Position numbers and translations under genes: made by a program
Assembly: GCF_001552615.1 (NCBI RefSeq)
Contig: NZ_BCRN01000003.1
Span: 186,001-250,000 of the forward strand
Length of the DNA stretch: 64,000 nt
Direction of reading: 5' to 3'
Source of the DNA: Millisia brevis NBRC 105863
GTDB lineage: Bacteria > Actinomycetota > Actinomycetes > Mycobacteriales > Mycobacteriaceae
In this document: piece by piece, positions 41,270 to 52,635 of the stretch
Numbering within the stretch: position 1 is the first letter of the stretch
Layout of the letters: each line of letters begins with the position of its first letter
Notes under the pieces: model-generated
Databases searched by the model: none
Told to the model about the DNA's origin: nothing
What the model saw: the letters and a program-made list of their open reading frames with translations, nothing else

Positions 41270-41665
41270 GTGAGCGCACCGGAGATCAGTTACTACGACG
41301 CCGTCGGTGGCGCCGAGACGTTCCGGCTGCTGGTCGGGCGGTTCTACGAAGAGGTCGCCAAGGACGAGGTCATCCGTCCGCTCTACCCCGAGGAGGACCT
41401 GGGGCCGGCGGAGCGACGGATGCGGATGTTCTTCGAGCAGTACTGGGGCGGTCCGCGCACCTACTCGGACGAACGCGGCCACCCGCGCCTGCGGATGCGG
41501 CATTCACCGTTCCGCATCGGCCCGCTCGAGCGCGACGCCTGGCTGCGCTGCATGCACACCGCGATCGCCTCGATCGGCCCGGACCGCATGGACGACGCGC
41601 ACCGCAAGCTGCTGGTCGACTACGTCGAGATGGCCGCGCAGTCGATGGTCAACTCCACCTTCTGA
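41270..41665 (+). CDS. glbO: Truncated haemoglobin, group II (trHbO)
   Basis: A 131-residue globin. By alignment with M. tuberculosis trHbO the key residues are all present: Tyr26 (B10), Tyr39 (CD1), proximal His78 (RMRHSPF) and Trp91 (G8, DAWLRCM). Group II globins bind O2 tightly and may protect against nitric oxide or peroxide, or act in redox signalling. GTG start at 41270. Convergent with the cupin gene 49 bases away. The gene is the Rv2470 counterpart. Confidence 0.95.
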   Translation: MSAPEISYYDAVGGAETFRLLVGRFYEEVAKDEVIRPLYPEEDLGPAERRMRMFFEQYWGGPRTYSDERGHPRLRMRHSPFRIGPLERDAWLRCMHTAIASIGPDRMDDAHRKLLVDYVEMAAQSMVNSTF

Positions 41666-41714
41666 GCGCTTTCGAGGCCCGGCCCACCTGCCGGGGCCGC
41701 GGCGGGCGGACGGC

Positions 41715-42158
41715 TCAGCCGAGTCCGCCGCCGGTCTCCTCGCGGCGCAGCTTCCCGCTCAGCTTGGTGTAGGCGCGCAGGGCGAAGGCGATCGGCTTGG
41801 GGACGTGGGTGCGCAGCACCGCATGCTTGCGCACGTACTCCGGCACCTCCCAGACCGCCCAGGTGCCCGCATGGAAGAGGGCGGCATCGCCGACGCCGAG
41901 GGTGACCGGTTCCTGCCCGTCGACGGCCACCGTCACCGACCCGTCGATGACGTGCACGGTCTCGTCCACCGGGAAGTACCACCGGAAACGGCCCGCGGTG
42001 CAATCCCAGACGTGGCTGGAGGTGGTCGCGTCGAGACTTCGGGTCCACATCGCCGAGCGCGCCTTGGGATCACCGGAAAGGATCCACGAGGGCTCGATCG
42101 GATCGTCGCCGAGTTCGATCCGATCCGCGATCACCGTTGCGAGGCCTGTTGCCGCCAT
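41715..42158 (-). CDS. Cupin-domain protein (DUF861/EutQ-like)
   Basis: A 147-residue cupin. The two cupin motifs are recognisable but modified: RFRWYFPVDETVHVIDGSVTVAV for motif 1, and LGVGDAALFHAGTWAVWEVPE for motif 2, which lacks the usual second-motif metal histidine pair. Such (S)-ureidoglycine-aminohydrolase-like cupins often bind a sugar or small acid; catalytic activity is doubtful. The gene stands between glbO and aglA, where mycobacteria usually have no such gene. It starts 153 bases from divergent aglA. Confidence 0.65.
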   Translation of the reverse strand: MAATGLATVIADRIELGDDPIEPSWILSGDPKARSAMWTRSLDATTSSHVWDCTAGRFRWYFPVDETVHVIDGSVTVAVDGQEPVTLGVGDAALFHAGTWAVWEVPEYVRKHAVLRTHVPKPIAFALRAYTKLSGKLRREETGGGLG

Positions 42159-42311
42159 ATTTGTATCCCTTTGCCCCGTTTGTCCGTTCGCCGGATACTA
42201 CAACACGCCGCAGTCCCCCACCTGCGGGGCGAACGTCGGCGTCGAAACGGCTCGACGTCGGCTTGCGAGTCCGCACCACCGGGGTCGCCGATATTTGGCA
42301 CCATTTCGGAT

Positions 42312-44039
42312 ATGAGCGATCTCCCCGCGCCCGAAGCCCCCGCTCCCGATCCCCGCCCGACGCCGACCGAGCCGGTCGCCGATCCCGGCGCCGCCGCCGA
42401 ACTCGACGTTGCCGAACTCGACGTCACCGCGCCGGACGTCGCCGTCGCCCCCGCACCGGTGGAGGCTGCGGTGGCGGCGCTGCCCTGGTGGGACTCGGCG
42501 GTCTTCTACCAGATCTATCCGCGCTCGTTCGCGGACTCGAACGGCGATGGTGTCGGCGATCTCGGCGGCGTTCGCGAACATCTCGACTACCTGCGTGACC
42601 TGGGAATCGACGCGCTGTGGATCTCGCCGGTGACCCGCTCCCCCATGGCCGATCACGGCTACGACGTCTCCGACCCGCGCGATATCGACCCGCTCTTCGG
42701 CGACCTGGCCGCGATGGACGCCCTGCTGGCCGCGGCCCACGAACGCGGCATCAAGGTGACGATGGACCTGGTGCCCAACCACACCAGCGAGGAGCACCCG
42801 TGGTTTCGCGCGGCGCTCACCGCCCGGCCCGGCAGCGCCGAGCGGGCGCGCTATGTCTTCCGCGACGGCCGCGGACCGGGCGGTGACGAGCCGCCCAACA
42901 ACTGGCCGAGCATCTTCGGCGGGCCCGCCTGGTCGCGGGTGGTCGAACCGGACGGCACCAAGGGGCAGTGGTACCTGCACCTCTTCGCGCCGGAGCAGCC
43001 GGACCTGAACTTCGACAACCCCGAGGTGGTCGACGACCTGGAGAAGACGCTGCGGTTCTGGTTGGACCGGGGCATCGACGGCTTCCGCATCGACGTCGCC
43101 CACGGCCTGGCCAAGCCGGACGGGCTGCCGGACCTGGAGATCCCGGCGACCCAGCTGATGGTCGGCAGCGTCGAGGACAGCCGCTTCGACAACCCGGGGG
43201 TGCACGAGATCCACCGCCGCATCCGACGGGTCACCGACGAGTACCGAGCGGTCACCGTCGGCGAGATCTGGGTGGACGACAACGAGCGTTTCGGCAAGTA
43301 TCTGCGCTCCGACGAGCTGACCCTGGGCTTCAACTTCCGGCTCGCCCGCGCCCAGTTCACCGCCGACGACATCCGCGACGCGATCACCAATTCGTTGGCC
43401 GCCGTCGACGCGGTCGACGCCGTCGCGACGTGGACGCTGTCGAATCACGACATCTCCCGCGAGGTCACCCGCTACGGCGGAGGCCGGATCGGCACCGCCC
43501 GCGCCCGCGCGATGGCGCTGGTGGTGCTGGCCCTCCCGGGTGTGCCGTTCCTCTACAACGGCAGCGAGTTGGGCCTCGCCGACGTCGACCTGCCCGACGC
43601 GGCGCTGCAGGACCCGATGTTCTTCCGCTCCGGCGGCCTGATGCGCGGGCGCGACGGCTGCCGGGTGCCGCTGCCGTGGGATGGGGTCGCTCCCCCCTAC
43701 GGCTTCACCACCGGTTCGAGCACCTGGCTGCCGATGCCGGACGACTGGGCGAAGCTGACCGTCGCCGCCGAACTCGACGATCCGACGTCGATGCTCGAGC
43801 TGTACCGGGCGGCGATCGCGCTGCGCCGCAGCCGTCCGGAGTTCGCCGCGGGCAGCGCCTTCGCGTTGCTGCCGGCGGCGGACGGCTGTGTCGTCTTCCA
43901 GCGCGGCCAGGGTCTGGTCTGTGTGGTCAACACGACCGACGAGCCGATGCAGTTGCCGCCGGGCGAGGTGCTGCTGTCGAGCGCCCCGATGGACGGCGAT
44001 CGCCTCGCCGGCGACGCAGCCGCCTGGGTCGCTCTCTGA
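42312..44039 (+). CDS. aglA: GH13 alpha-glucosidase
   Basis: A 575-residue glycoside hydrolase of the oligo-1,6-glucosidase/alpha-glucosidase type. The four GH13 motifs are visible: DLVPNHTS, GIDGFRIDVAH (nucleophile Asp near residue 260), VGEIWVDD (acid/base Glu near 318) and SNHDIS (Asp near 380). An unusual 58-residue N-terminal extension of Pro/Ala/Asp/Val repeats precedes the catalytic domain, which begins at WWDSAVFYQIYPRSF. It hydrolyses short alpha-glucosides in the cytoplasm. No clear ribosome site precedes the ATG. The counterpart of Rv2471. Confidence 0.93.
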   Translation: MSDLPAPEAPAPDPRPTPTEPVADPGAAAELDVAELDVTAPDVAVAPAPVEAAVAALPWWDSAVFYQIYPRSFADSNGDGVGDLGGVREHLDYLRDLGIDALWISPVTRSPMADHGYDVSDPRDIDPLFGDLAAMDALLAAAHERGIKVTMDLVPNHTSEEHPWFRAALTARPGSAERARYVFRDGRGPGGDEPPNNWPSIFGGPAWSRVVEPDGTKGQWYLHLFAPEQPDLNFDNPEVVDDLEKTLRFWLDRGIDGFRIDVAHGLAKPDGLPDLEIPATQLMVGSVEDSRFDNPGVHEIHRRIRRVTDEYRAVTVGEIWVDDNERFGKYLRSDELTLGFNFRLARAQFTADDIRDAITNSLAAVDAVDAVATWTLSNHDISREVTRYGGGRIGTARARAMALVVLALPGVPFLYNGSELGLADVDLPDAALQDPMFFRSGGLMRGRDGCRVPLPWDGVAPPYGFTTGSSTWLPMPDDWAKLTVAAELDDPTSMLELYRAAIALRRSRPEFAAGSAFALLPAADGCVVFQRGQGLVCVVNTTDEPMQLPPGEVLLSSAPMDGDRLAGDAAAWVAL

Positions 44040-44056
44040 CGCCGCCCCGGTGAGCG

Positions 44057-44087
44057 CTCCGCCGGTCCCACCGCGGGACCGGCGGAG
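44057..44087. terminator. Bidirectional terminator after aglA
   Basis: CTCCGCCGGTCCC (44057-44069) pairs exactly with GGGACCGGCGGAG (44075-44087), loop ACCGC, between convergent aglA and the Rv2474c-like gene. Confidence 0.85.
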
Positions 44088-44117
44088 TTCGGGTGGTTTC
44101 CAGGTGCCGGCGGAGTC

Positions 44118-44756
44118 TCAGGTGCCGATGATCAGCGGTGTGGCCGACGCCCGCCGACGGTAGACCGACCCGTAGCGGGCGTCGACCCGCAGCCACGCCG
44201 GATGCGCGCGCACCCGCACGAATTCGCCGCTGCGATGTTCGGGGACGAAGCGCATCGCCGTCAGGGCCAGCATCACCCGCGCCGGGATGCCGATGCTCTC
44301 GCGACCGTGGTCGTCGACGGTCATCAGATGCTGATCCAGCAACGACTGCGGCGGCCCGGTCTTGTACTCGCGCGACAGGTCACCGGCGCTGCGTGCGAGT
44401 TCGAGGACCAGTTCGGCCGGGACGTCGTCGACATGCCGGAAACCGTCGACCGGCGGCAGGGCGCCGCGCCACGACGAGTCCATCGGGAAGCCGAGGTCGA
44501 TCTGCGCGCCGGGCAGCGCCGCGTCGGCGGCCGCCGCCACCTGGTCGACGGCGGCGACCGCGTCCGCATCGCTCAATTCGGCCGGCAGCGCCCGGCAGGC
44601 GAGCACGTCGAAGCCGGTCTGTACCCAGGCGACCACCTGCTCCGGGGTGCGTCGGTGCATCCGGACGACCGCCGCCTCGTCCAGGCGTTGGGCGAGGCCG
44701 AGGAAGGCGACCAGGTCGGCGCGCGACGCCGGGTCGAGCAGGCGCAGCGAACTCAC
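44118..44756 (-). CDS. Conserved hypothetical protein, Rv2474c-like
   Basis: A 212-residue cytoplasmic protein without recognisable catalytic motif. It is alpha-helical, with conserved-looking segments SSLRLLDPASRADLVAFLGLAQRLDEAAVVRM and IGFPMDSS-type/ESIGIPARVMLALTAMRFVPEHRSG. The position just downstream of the thioesterase and gdh is the same as Rv2474c in M. tuberculosis. The GTG at 44756 overlaps the thioesterase stop by GTGA, so it is co-translated with it. Function unknown. Confidence 0.8.
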   Translation of the reverse strand: MSSLRLLDPASRADLVAFLGLAQRLDEAAVVRMHRRTPEQVVAWVQTGFDVLACRALPAELSDADAVAAVDQVAAAADAALPGAQIDLGFPMDSSWRGALPPVDGFRHVDDVPAELVLELARSAGDLSREYKTGPPQSLLDQHLMTVDDHGRESIGIPARVMLALTAMRFVPEHRSGEFVRVRAHPAWLRVDARYGSVYRRRASATPLIIGT

Positions 44757-45265
44757 GAGCGCTTCCACTGCCCCAGGTAGGCCCGTTCGTCGGGGGTGAT
44801 GCGCCGCAGCCGCTGGGCGTCGATGTCGAAGGTCGCCAGCTGGGTCGATGCGGTCACCGCCGCCGGCCGGTCGAGGCCGACCCCGCGGGGTCGGACCTCG
44901 TAGCCGATCGTGAAGTCGACCGCGCGCAACCGCTCGACGAACAGCAGCACGTCGAGCGGCCCCTCGTCGTGCCGAATCTGCTCGCGGTAGCGCACGGTCG
45001 CCTCGACGACGACCAGACCCGTCCGCATCCCGGCGGTCGGCGCCCCGGCGACGAAGAGGAACGGGATCCGCGACTCCTCGATCAGCGTCACCATCCGGGC
45101 GTGGTTGATGTGCTGATAGGCGTCCATATCCGACCAGCGAACCTGCACCGGGGAGTGGAATCCGATCACTGTCGGATCCGCCCCCGTCGGCATTCCCTTG
45201 AACGGTTCGAACGGGTCGAACGGTTCGATCGTGCCGAGCTCGGTGTCGGGTTCCGGCCGGGTCAT
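44753..45265 (-). CDS. Hotdog-fold acyl-CoA thioesterase (4HBT type)
   Basis: A 170-residue single-hotdog thioesterase. The signature VRWSDMDAYQHINHARMVTLIEESR carries the 4HBT-class catalytic Asp and His region. It probably hydrolyses an acyl-CoA; chain length unknown. Its ATG at 45265 directly follows the gdh stop with no gap, and its end overlaps the next gene by four bases, so gdh, thioesterase and the Rv2474c-like gene form one operon (Rv2476c-Rv2474c order). Confidence 0.88.
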   Translation of the reverse strand: MTRPEPDTELGTIEPFDPFEPFKGMPTGADPTVIGFHSPVQVRWSDMDAYQHINHARMVTLIEESRIPFLFVAGAPTAGMRTGLVVVEATVRYREQIRHDEGPLDVLLFVERLRAVDFTIGYEVRPRGVGLDRPAAVTASTQLATFDIDAQRLRRITPDERAYLGQWKRS

Positions 45266-48200
45266 TCAGGCTCCTTCCGCGCTGCTCCCCGAGCCGCGCA
45301 CCACACGTCGAATATTTCGCATCGCCACCGACAGCATCGCGAGGTCCGGCAGGTCCTCGCCGATCTTCCAGGCCGCGCGGGCCCGGTCGAGTTTGACCGA
45401 GTTGGTGGTCAGCCACTCGTCGATCATCTGCTGCGGGGTATCCCCCGGCTCGCGTCCCTCCAGGACGTTGAGCGTCAGCGTCCGCCACGCCCCGTAGAGG
45501 TCGTCGCGCAACGCCAACCGAGCGAGCGTCTGCCACCGGTCGCCGCGCGGCAGGTCGGTGATCCTGGTGAGCATACGGTCGAAGTCGAACATGCGGTTGA
45601 GTGCGAAGTACACGTTCGCGGCCTCCGCATCGGAGACCCCGGCGATGTCGGCGACGTCGATCACATCCAGCAGGGTGAACATGTCGAGCTTGGTCGCGAC
45701 GGTGCGGGCGAGAGCGTCCGGCGCGCCGAGCGCGATCGCCTGCGAGGCCCGCCGATCGATGTCGTCGACGATCGGCCCGGACAGGTCCCGCACCACGTGC
45801 GATTCGAGCCGCCGGACCCGATCGCGGTATCGGTTGATCTCCGCGCCCACCGCCAACGGCTGGGGCCGACCCCCGGCGAGGAACCAGCGCGCCGCCCGGT
45901 CGAGCAGGCGATGCGATTCGAGGATCAACCGGTCGGCCGCGGCCGCCGGCATCGCCGTGCCGCGAATCGCCGCCCACAGCTCGTCGAGGCCGAAGACCGA
46001 GGTGGTCACGACGTAGGCGCGCACCGCGTCGGTGCCGCTCGCGCCGGCGTCCTCGCGCAGCCGGAACGGGAAGGTCATCCCGCCGTTGTCGATCGTCTCG
46101 TTGGTCAGCCGGTTCGCGACGATCTGGCGACGCAGCGTGTGCTGCCGGATCTGATCGGCGAAGCGCTCGCGCAGCGGCGCCGGGAAGTAGGCCAGCGCCC
46201 GATCGGCGAAGACGTCGTTGTCCGGCAGATCGGATTCGAGCAGTTCGTGGTTAAGGGCGAGCTTGATGTGCGCGCCGAGGGTAGACAGCTCGGGCGAGGT
46301 CAGCGGCGGCCCGGCGACCACCCGCTCGGCGATCTGCGCGTCGTCCGGCAGCACCTCGAGTTCGCGGTCGAGACCGGCACGCTCGACCAGGTCGTCCAGG
46401 ACGCGACCGAAGACGCCGGTCAGCGCGGCGGACTCGGCGCGGGTGGCGCCGAGTTGCTCGTTCTGGGCGAAGTTGTGCGCGAGAACCAGCTCACCGACCT
46501 CGTCGGTCATCGACGCGAGCAGGTCGTTGCGCTCACCGGCGGGCAGCGATCCGTCGGTGACGGCGCCGTTGAGCAGGATCTTGATGTTGACCTCGTGGTC
46601 GGAGCTGTCGACACCGGCGGAGTTGTCGATCGCGTCGGTGTTGATGTGGCCGCCGTTGCCCTTCGGGCCGCCGATCTTCGCGAACTCGATGCGCCCGCGC
46701 CGGGTGACGCCGAGGTTGCCGCCCTCACCGATCACCCGGGCGCGCACCTCGCGCCCGTCGATGCGCACCGCGTCGTTCGACTTGTCGCCGACGTCGGCGT
46801 GCGTCTCGTCCGCGGCCTTGATGTAGGTGCCGATGCCGCCGTTCCACAGCAGATCGACCGGCGCGCGCAGGATGTACTTGATCAACTCCGGCGGGGCGAG
46901 GCGGTCGACGCCGGGCTCGATACCGAGCGCCTCGCGGATCTGCGGGCTGATCGGCACCGACTTGGCCGACCGCTCCCAGACCCCGCCGCCGGCGGAGATC
47001 AACGAGCGGTCGTAGTCGGCCCACGACGAGCGCGGCAGGCGGAACATCCGCCGACGCTCGATGAATCCGGCGGTCGCGTCGGGGTTCGGGTCGATGAAGA
47101 TATGCCGATGGTCGAAGGCGGCGACCAGCCGGATATGCGGCGAGAGCAGCATGCCGTTACCGAAGACGTCGCCGCTCATGTCGCCGATACCCGCGACGGT
47201 GAAGTCCTCGCTGCGGGTGTCGTGGCCCAACTCCCGGAAATGCCGCTCGACGCTCTTCCACGCGCCGCGGGCGGTGATGCCCATCGCCTTGTGGTCGTAG
47301 CCGTGCGAACCGCCGGAGGCGAACGCGTCGCCGAGCCAGAATCCGTACTCGTCGGCGACCGAGTTCGCGAGGTCGGAGAAGGTCGCGGTGCCCTTGTCCG
47401 CGGCGACGACGAGGTAGCTGTCGTCCGCGTCGCGGCGCACGACCCCCGGCGGCGGCAGGATCGTGCCGTCGACGTCGATGTTGTCGGTGACGTCGAGCAG
47501 GCCGCGGATGAACCAGCGGTAGCTGCGCCGGGCCTCCTCGAGCTGGGCGGCGCGATCGGCGGCCGCGTCGCCGGTGGCGATCGGCGGCTGCTTGACCACG
47601 AAGCCGCCCTTCGCGCCGACCGGCACGATCACCGCGTTCTTGACCTCCTGGGCCTTGGCGAGGCCGAGCACCTCGGTGCGGAAGTCCTCGAGGCGATCCG
47701 ACCAGCGCAGACCGCCGCGGGCGACCGCGCCGAACCGCAGGTGCACCCCTTCGACCCGCGGGCCGTAGACGAAGATTTCGAAGCGCGGCTTGGGGCGCGG
47801 CAGCTCGTTGATCCGGTGCGGGTCGAACTTGAACGAGATGACCTCGCGCTCACCGTCGATGTCGGTGCGGTAGACATTGGTGCGCAGGGTCGCATCGATC
47901 AGCCCGAACAGCGCGCGCAGGATGCGGTCGACGTCCAGGCTGACCACCGCGTCGATACGTTCGCGCAACCGGGTGCGCAGTTCCCCGGCCCGCCGCGTCG
48001 ACTGCTCGCGCGGATCGAAGAGGGCGACGAAGAGGTCGACCAGCATGCGGGCGATATCGGGCTGCGCGAGCAGCACGCCCTCGATGTTGTATTGGCTGTA
48101 CGCGAAACCCGCCTGGCGCAGGTACTTGGCGTAGGCGCGCAGAACGGCGGCCTGCCGCCAGTCGAGCCCGGCGCGCAGGACCAACTCGTTGAACCGGTCG

Positions 48201-50146
48201 ACCTCGGCGCGACCGGACCACAGCGCGGTGAACGCCTCGCCGAAGCGGCGCCGCAGACTCTCTCCCGCCGGCAGTCCGATATCGGTATCGAGATCGGGGT
48301 CGATCGCGGTCGCGAGCAGGTCGCGCCCGACGTGTACGCCGAAGTCGTAGATGCGGTACGTAGGATGCTTGTCGCTCGCCGGTACGTGGTACGGCCGCTC
48401 GTCGAGGACCTCGACCCCGAGGCTGCTCAGGACCGGGAGCACCCGGCTGAGGGAGACCTCCTCGTCGCGCACGTAGAGCGTCAGTCGCCAGGCGCCGGTG
48501 GCGGCGTCATCCGGGCGATGGACCTGAAGGTCGATATCGCCGGGCTCCAGGGCGCGCAGCCGCGCCGCATCGGCGAGGGCGCGCACGGGGGTGAAGTCGG
48601 CCTTGTAGGCGGTCGGGAAAGCGTGCGCGACCGCCTCGGTGGCCTGTGGGTGGGCGCCGGTGTCGTGGGCGAGGGCGTGCAGCCCGTCGTCCCAGGTGCG
48701 GGTGGCACGGGTGACCGCCTCGCGGATGCGCTGCGCGTCCTCCGGCGAGAGCGCGGCCTTGGTCTTCGGCGGGGCGTAGCGCACCACGAAGTGGACCAGC
48801 GCGCGGTTCTGGTCGGAGACCCGGATGGTGAAGTAGGACTGGTCGCCGCCGAGTTCGTCGCGCAGCACCCGTTCGATATCGCGGACCACCTCGGTGGAGA
48901 ACCGCTCGCGCGGCAGGTAGACCACCGCCGAGACGAAGCGACCGTAGATGTCGGACCGCAGGAAGGTCGGCACGCTGCCGGCGTGCACCCCGGTCACGAC
49001 GGACACCGCGTCGGTGAGCATCTTCGGGCTCATCGCCATCAGTTCCGAACGCGGAAGCGCCTGAATGGATTCCAGCAGAACCTGGCCGGAGTAGGCGGAG
49101 GTCTCGTGGCCGGACTCGGCGATGACCCGGCGAACCCGATCACCGAGCAGCGGAATGTCGAGCACGAACTCGTGCCGCGCCCCGGTGCCCAGGACACCGA
49201 CGAAGCGGTGCTCGCCGGTGGTGGCGCCGGCGTCGTCGAAGGTGCGCACCACGATGACATCCGGGTACTGCGAGCGCTGCACGCTGACGCGGGTGGCGGA
49301 CTTGCTGACCAGCAGGGTGCGCTCGGGCAACGGCACCGGACTGTTCGGGACGTCGAAGGCCCGATCCTCGCCGATTCCGGCACCGAGGACGCCGAGCCCG
49401 GAGTCGGCCACCGGGACCATCGTCGCGGCGCCGTCCGCGGCGGGCTCGTAGGTGTACCGCCGGTAGCCGAGGATGCGGTAGCGGTCCTCGGAGAGCCAGC
49501 GCAGGAAGTCCGCGACGTCCTGGTGGACGCCGCGCGCGGATACCTCGTTGGAGACCGCCCGCAAGGTCTCGGCCATCGGGACCCGGTCGCGCACCTCGGC
49601 CTCGACCTCGCCGATGGCGACGAGCGCCGCGTCGCGAATCGGTTCGACGCGTTCGGCATCGATCGGCTCGGTCGGCAACAGCAGCAGCCAGGACTCCGCC
49701 TGATCGACGACATTCCTCGTCGCCGGACCGTCGGAGATCTCCTCCGCCGGCGATTCCCCCGGTACCGCGACCGATCGCAGCACCCCGTGTCCATCACGTT
49801 CGACCCGAACCACCGGGTGAACCACCTCCTCGACGTTGACCCCCACCCGCCGCAAGGCGGCCAGTACCGACTCGACCAGTGCCGGGGCATCGGCAGTCAC
49901 GATCCGAATCGATCCGACCGCATCGTCGTCCCCCGGAGTGACCGCAACCAACGATTCGCCGGCCTTGCGCACGCGCGCCATCGCGCAATGCGAGGCGGCT
50001 GCCTCGTCCAGGCTGATCCCGGTGATGTCCCCGTGCCCCAGCGATTCCTCGGCTCGGGCGAATGCCCGCCGCACGAGTTTCTCCACGTCTGCGTCCGGGA
50101 CCAGAACTCCGGTCGACCGGGACGCCGTGTCGCGCACTGACGCCAT
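45266..50146 (-). CDS. gdh: NAD-specific glutamate dehydrogenase, large (L_180) type
   Basis: A 1626-residue enzyme that converts glutamate to 2-oxoglutarate and ammonia. The N-terminal third holds regulatory ACT-like segments (ESLVAVTPGDDDAVGSIRIVTADAPALVESVLA). The catalytic core has GAVARGGLRWSDR, KNAVIVPVGAKGGFVVK and GDMSGDVFGNGMLLS, all hallmark stretches. Length equals Rv2476c (about 1624). I chose ATG 50146 because GGAGG stands seven bases upstream, rather than the TTG at 50152. In mycobacteria the enzyme is controlled by GarA; no such gene is in the window. A 2000-codon open frame on the opposite strand is a composition artefact. Confidence 0.96.
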   Translation of the reverse strand: MASVRDTASRSTGVLVPDADVEKLVRRAFARAEESLGHGDITGISLDEAAASHCAMARVRKAGESLVAVTPGDDDAVGSIRIVTADAPALVESVLAALRRVGVNVEEVVHPVVRVERDGHGVLRSVAVPGESPAEEISDGPATRNVVDQAESWLLLLPTEPIDAERVEPIRDAALVAIGEVEAEVRDRVPMAETLRAVSNEVSARGVHQDVADFLRWLSEDRYRILGYRRYTYEPAADGAATMVPVADSGLGVLGAGIGEDRAFDVPNSPVPLPERTLLVSKSATRVSVQRSQYPDVIVVRTFDDAGATTGEHRFVGVLGTGARHEFVLDIPLLGDRVRRVIAESGHETSAYSGQVLLESIQALPRSELMAMSPKMLTDAVSVVTGVHAGSVPTFLRSDIYGRFVSAVVYLPRERFSTEVVRDIERVLRDELGGDQSYFTIRVSDQNRALVHFVVRYAPPKTKAALSPEDAQRIREAVTRATRTWDDGLHALAHDTGAHPQATEAVAHAFPTAYKADFTPVRALADAARLRALEPGDIDLQVHRPDDAATGAWRLTLYVRDEEVSLSRVLPVLSSLGVEVLDERPYHVPASDKHPTYRIYDFGVHVGRDLLATAIDPDLDTDIGLPAGESLRRRFGEAFTALWSGRAEVDRFNELVLRAGLDWRQAAVLRAYAKYLRQAGFAYSQYNIEGVLLAQPDIARMLVDLFVALFDPREQSTRRAGELRTRLRERIDAVVSLDVDRILRALFGLIDATLRTNVYRTDIDGEREVISFKFDPHRINELPRPKPRFEIFVYGPRVEGVHLRFGAVARGGLRWSDRLEDFRTEVLGLAKAQEVKNAVIVPVGAKGGFVVKQPPIATGDAAADRAAQLEEARRSYRWFIRGLLDVTDNIDVDGTILPPPGVVRRDADDSYLVVAADKGTATFSDLANSVADEYGFWLGDAFASGGSHGYDHKAMGITARGAWKSVERHFRELGHDTRSEDFTVAGIGDMSGDVFGNGMLLSPHIRLVAAFDHRHIFIDPNPDATAGFIERRRMFRLPRSSWADYDRSLISAGGGVWERSAKSVPISPQIREALGIEPGVDRLAPPELIKYILRAPVDLLWNGGIGTYIKAADETHADVGDKSNDAVRIDGREVRARVIGEGGNLGVTRRGRIEFAKIGGPKGNGGHINTDAIDNSAGVDSSDHEVNIKILLNGAVTDGSLPAGERNDLLASMTDEVGELVLAHNFAQNEQLGATRAESAALTGVFGRVLDDLVERAGLDRELEVLPDDAQIAERVVAGPPLTSPELSTLGAHIKLALNHELLESDLPDNDVFADRALAYFPAPLRERFADQIRQHTLRRQIVANRLTNETIDNGGMTFPFRLREDAGASGTDAVRAYVVTTSVFGLDELWAAIRGTAMPAAAADRLILESHRLLDRAARWFLAGGRPQPLAVGAEINRYRDRVRRLESHVVRDLSGPIVDDIDRRASQAIALGAPDALARTVATKLDMFTLLDVIDVADIAGVSDAEAANVYFALNRMFDFDRMLTRITDLPRGDRWQTLARLALRDDLYGAWRTLTLNVLEGREPGDTPQQMIDEWLTTNSVKLDRARAAWKIGEDLPDLAMLSVAMRNIRRVVRGSGSSAEGA

Positions 50147-50225
50147 TGTCAATCCTCCACGCGCTCGGTGTTGTTCGAACCACGAGCGTAGTCGGAATCG
50201 AGGGCGGTTTTCCGACTACACGACC

Positions 50226-50258
50226 AAGCCCCGCCCGGAACGCATCCGAGCGGGGCTT
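50226..50258 (-). terminator. ettA terminator hairpin
   Basis: AAGCCCCGCCCGG (50226-50238) and CCGAGCGGGGCTT (50246-50258) pair at 12 of 13 positions, between the ettA stop and the gdh start. Confidence 0.65.
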
Positions 50259-50283
50259 GTTTCCGCAGCCTGTTCCGCAGTGT

Positions 50284-51957
<1,674 letters not shown>

Positions 51958-52048
51958 GGATTCCTTCCCACGTAATGTGCTTGCGGTCGTCCCGACGGGA
52001 GGTGCGCGGCGACGATACGCGCGCCACGGACGGCCGGACCAGGCGATT

Positions 52049-52474
52049 TTAGCCCGCCGGGTCCTCGGCCCCCTCGACGGCCGCATCGACGGGGGCGGCG
52101 GCCTCCTCGGCGGCGGACCCCCGGTCCAGGTGGACGCGAACGCGAGCGACATCCGGTCCGACCGCATTTGCCCGCATCACCAGATCGCTGCGCCGTACCC
52201 CGTCCTTCGACATGTACTCGTCGGTGTGGATGCGGCCGTGCACGATCACCGGATCGCCCTTGTCGAGGATCCCGGCGACTCCGCCGACCAGGCGCCGGCG
52301 GCAGCCGACCGTCAGATAGAGCGTGTCGCCGTCGACCCATTCGCCGGAGCTGTCGGTACGGCGGACGTTGCCCGCCAACCGGAAGTTGAGGATCGGCTCG
52401 CCACCCTCGCCCATCGATCGAACAACCGGGCTGGTGACGATTGTTCCCACCACGGTCGCATAGGTCTCGTACAT
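52049..52474 (-). CDS. Single-stranded DNA-binding (OB-fold) protein, paralogue type
   Basis: A 141-residue SSB-like protein. The OB fold is clear: MYETYATVVGTIVTSPVVRSMGEGGEPILNFRLAGNVRR, then YLTVGCRRRLVGGVAGILDKGDPVIVHGRI. The C-terminus ends Ala/Glu/Asp-rich but lacks the DDDIPF tip of the replicative SSB, so it is more likely an accessory SSB (the Rv2478c type). AGGAGG lies seven bases before the ATG. It is followed by ettA with 91 bases between. Confidence 0.85.
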   Translation of the reverse strand: MYETYATVVGTIVTSPVVRSMGEGGEPILNFRLAGNVRRTDSSGEWVDGDTLYLTVGCRRRLVGGVAGILDKGDPVIVHGRIHTDEYMSKDGVRRSDLVMRANAVGPDVARVRVHLDRGSAAEEAAAPVDAAVEGAEDPAG

Positions 52475-52499
52475 GGCACATCCTCCTGATCGCCGGCGT

Positions 52500-52516
52500 C
52501 CCACGGCTGTCGTGGG
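52500..52516 (-). terminator. Possible hairpin between the DUF305 and SSB-like genes
   Basis: CCCACG (52500-52505) and CGTGGG (52511-52516) form a six-base stem in the gap. It could end the DUF305 transcript or lie in the leader of the SSB-like gene. Confidence 0.3.
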
Positions 52517-52635
52517 CGTCCGAGACCAGGCTGCGGTCCGACGGCCATCCCCGGGGCACCGATTTCGGACCCGGGGATAACGCGTTCGGGCTGTGGATGG
52601 CCGACTTGCGCAGGCGCTCGATCGGTGCTGTGCGG

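Noticed and set aside
44138-50140. A 2000-codon open frame on the plus strand
   Set aside because: It lies exactly antisense to gdh, has a biased Arg/Asp/Val/Gly composition and no domain. Long antisense frames arise from the G/C third-codon bias of the real gene.
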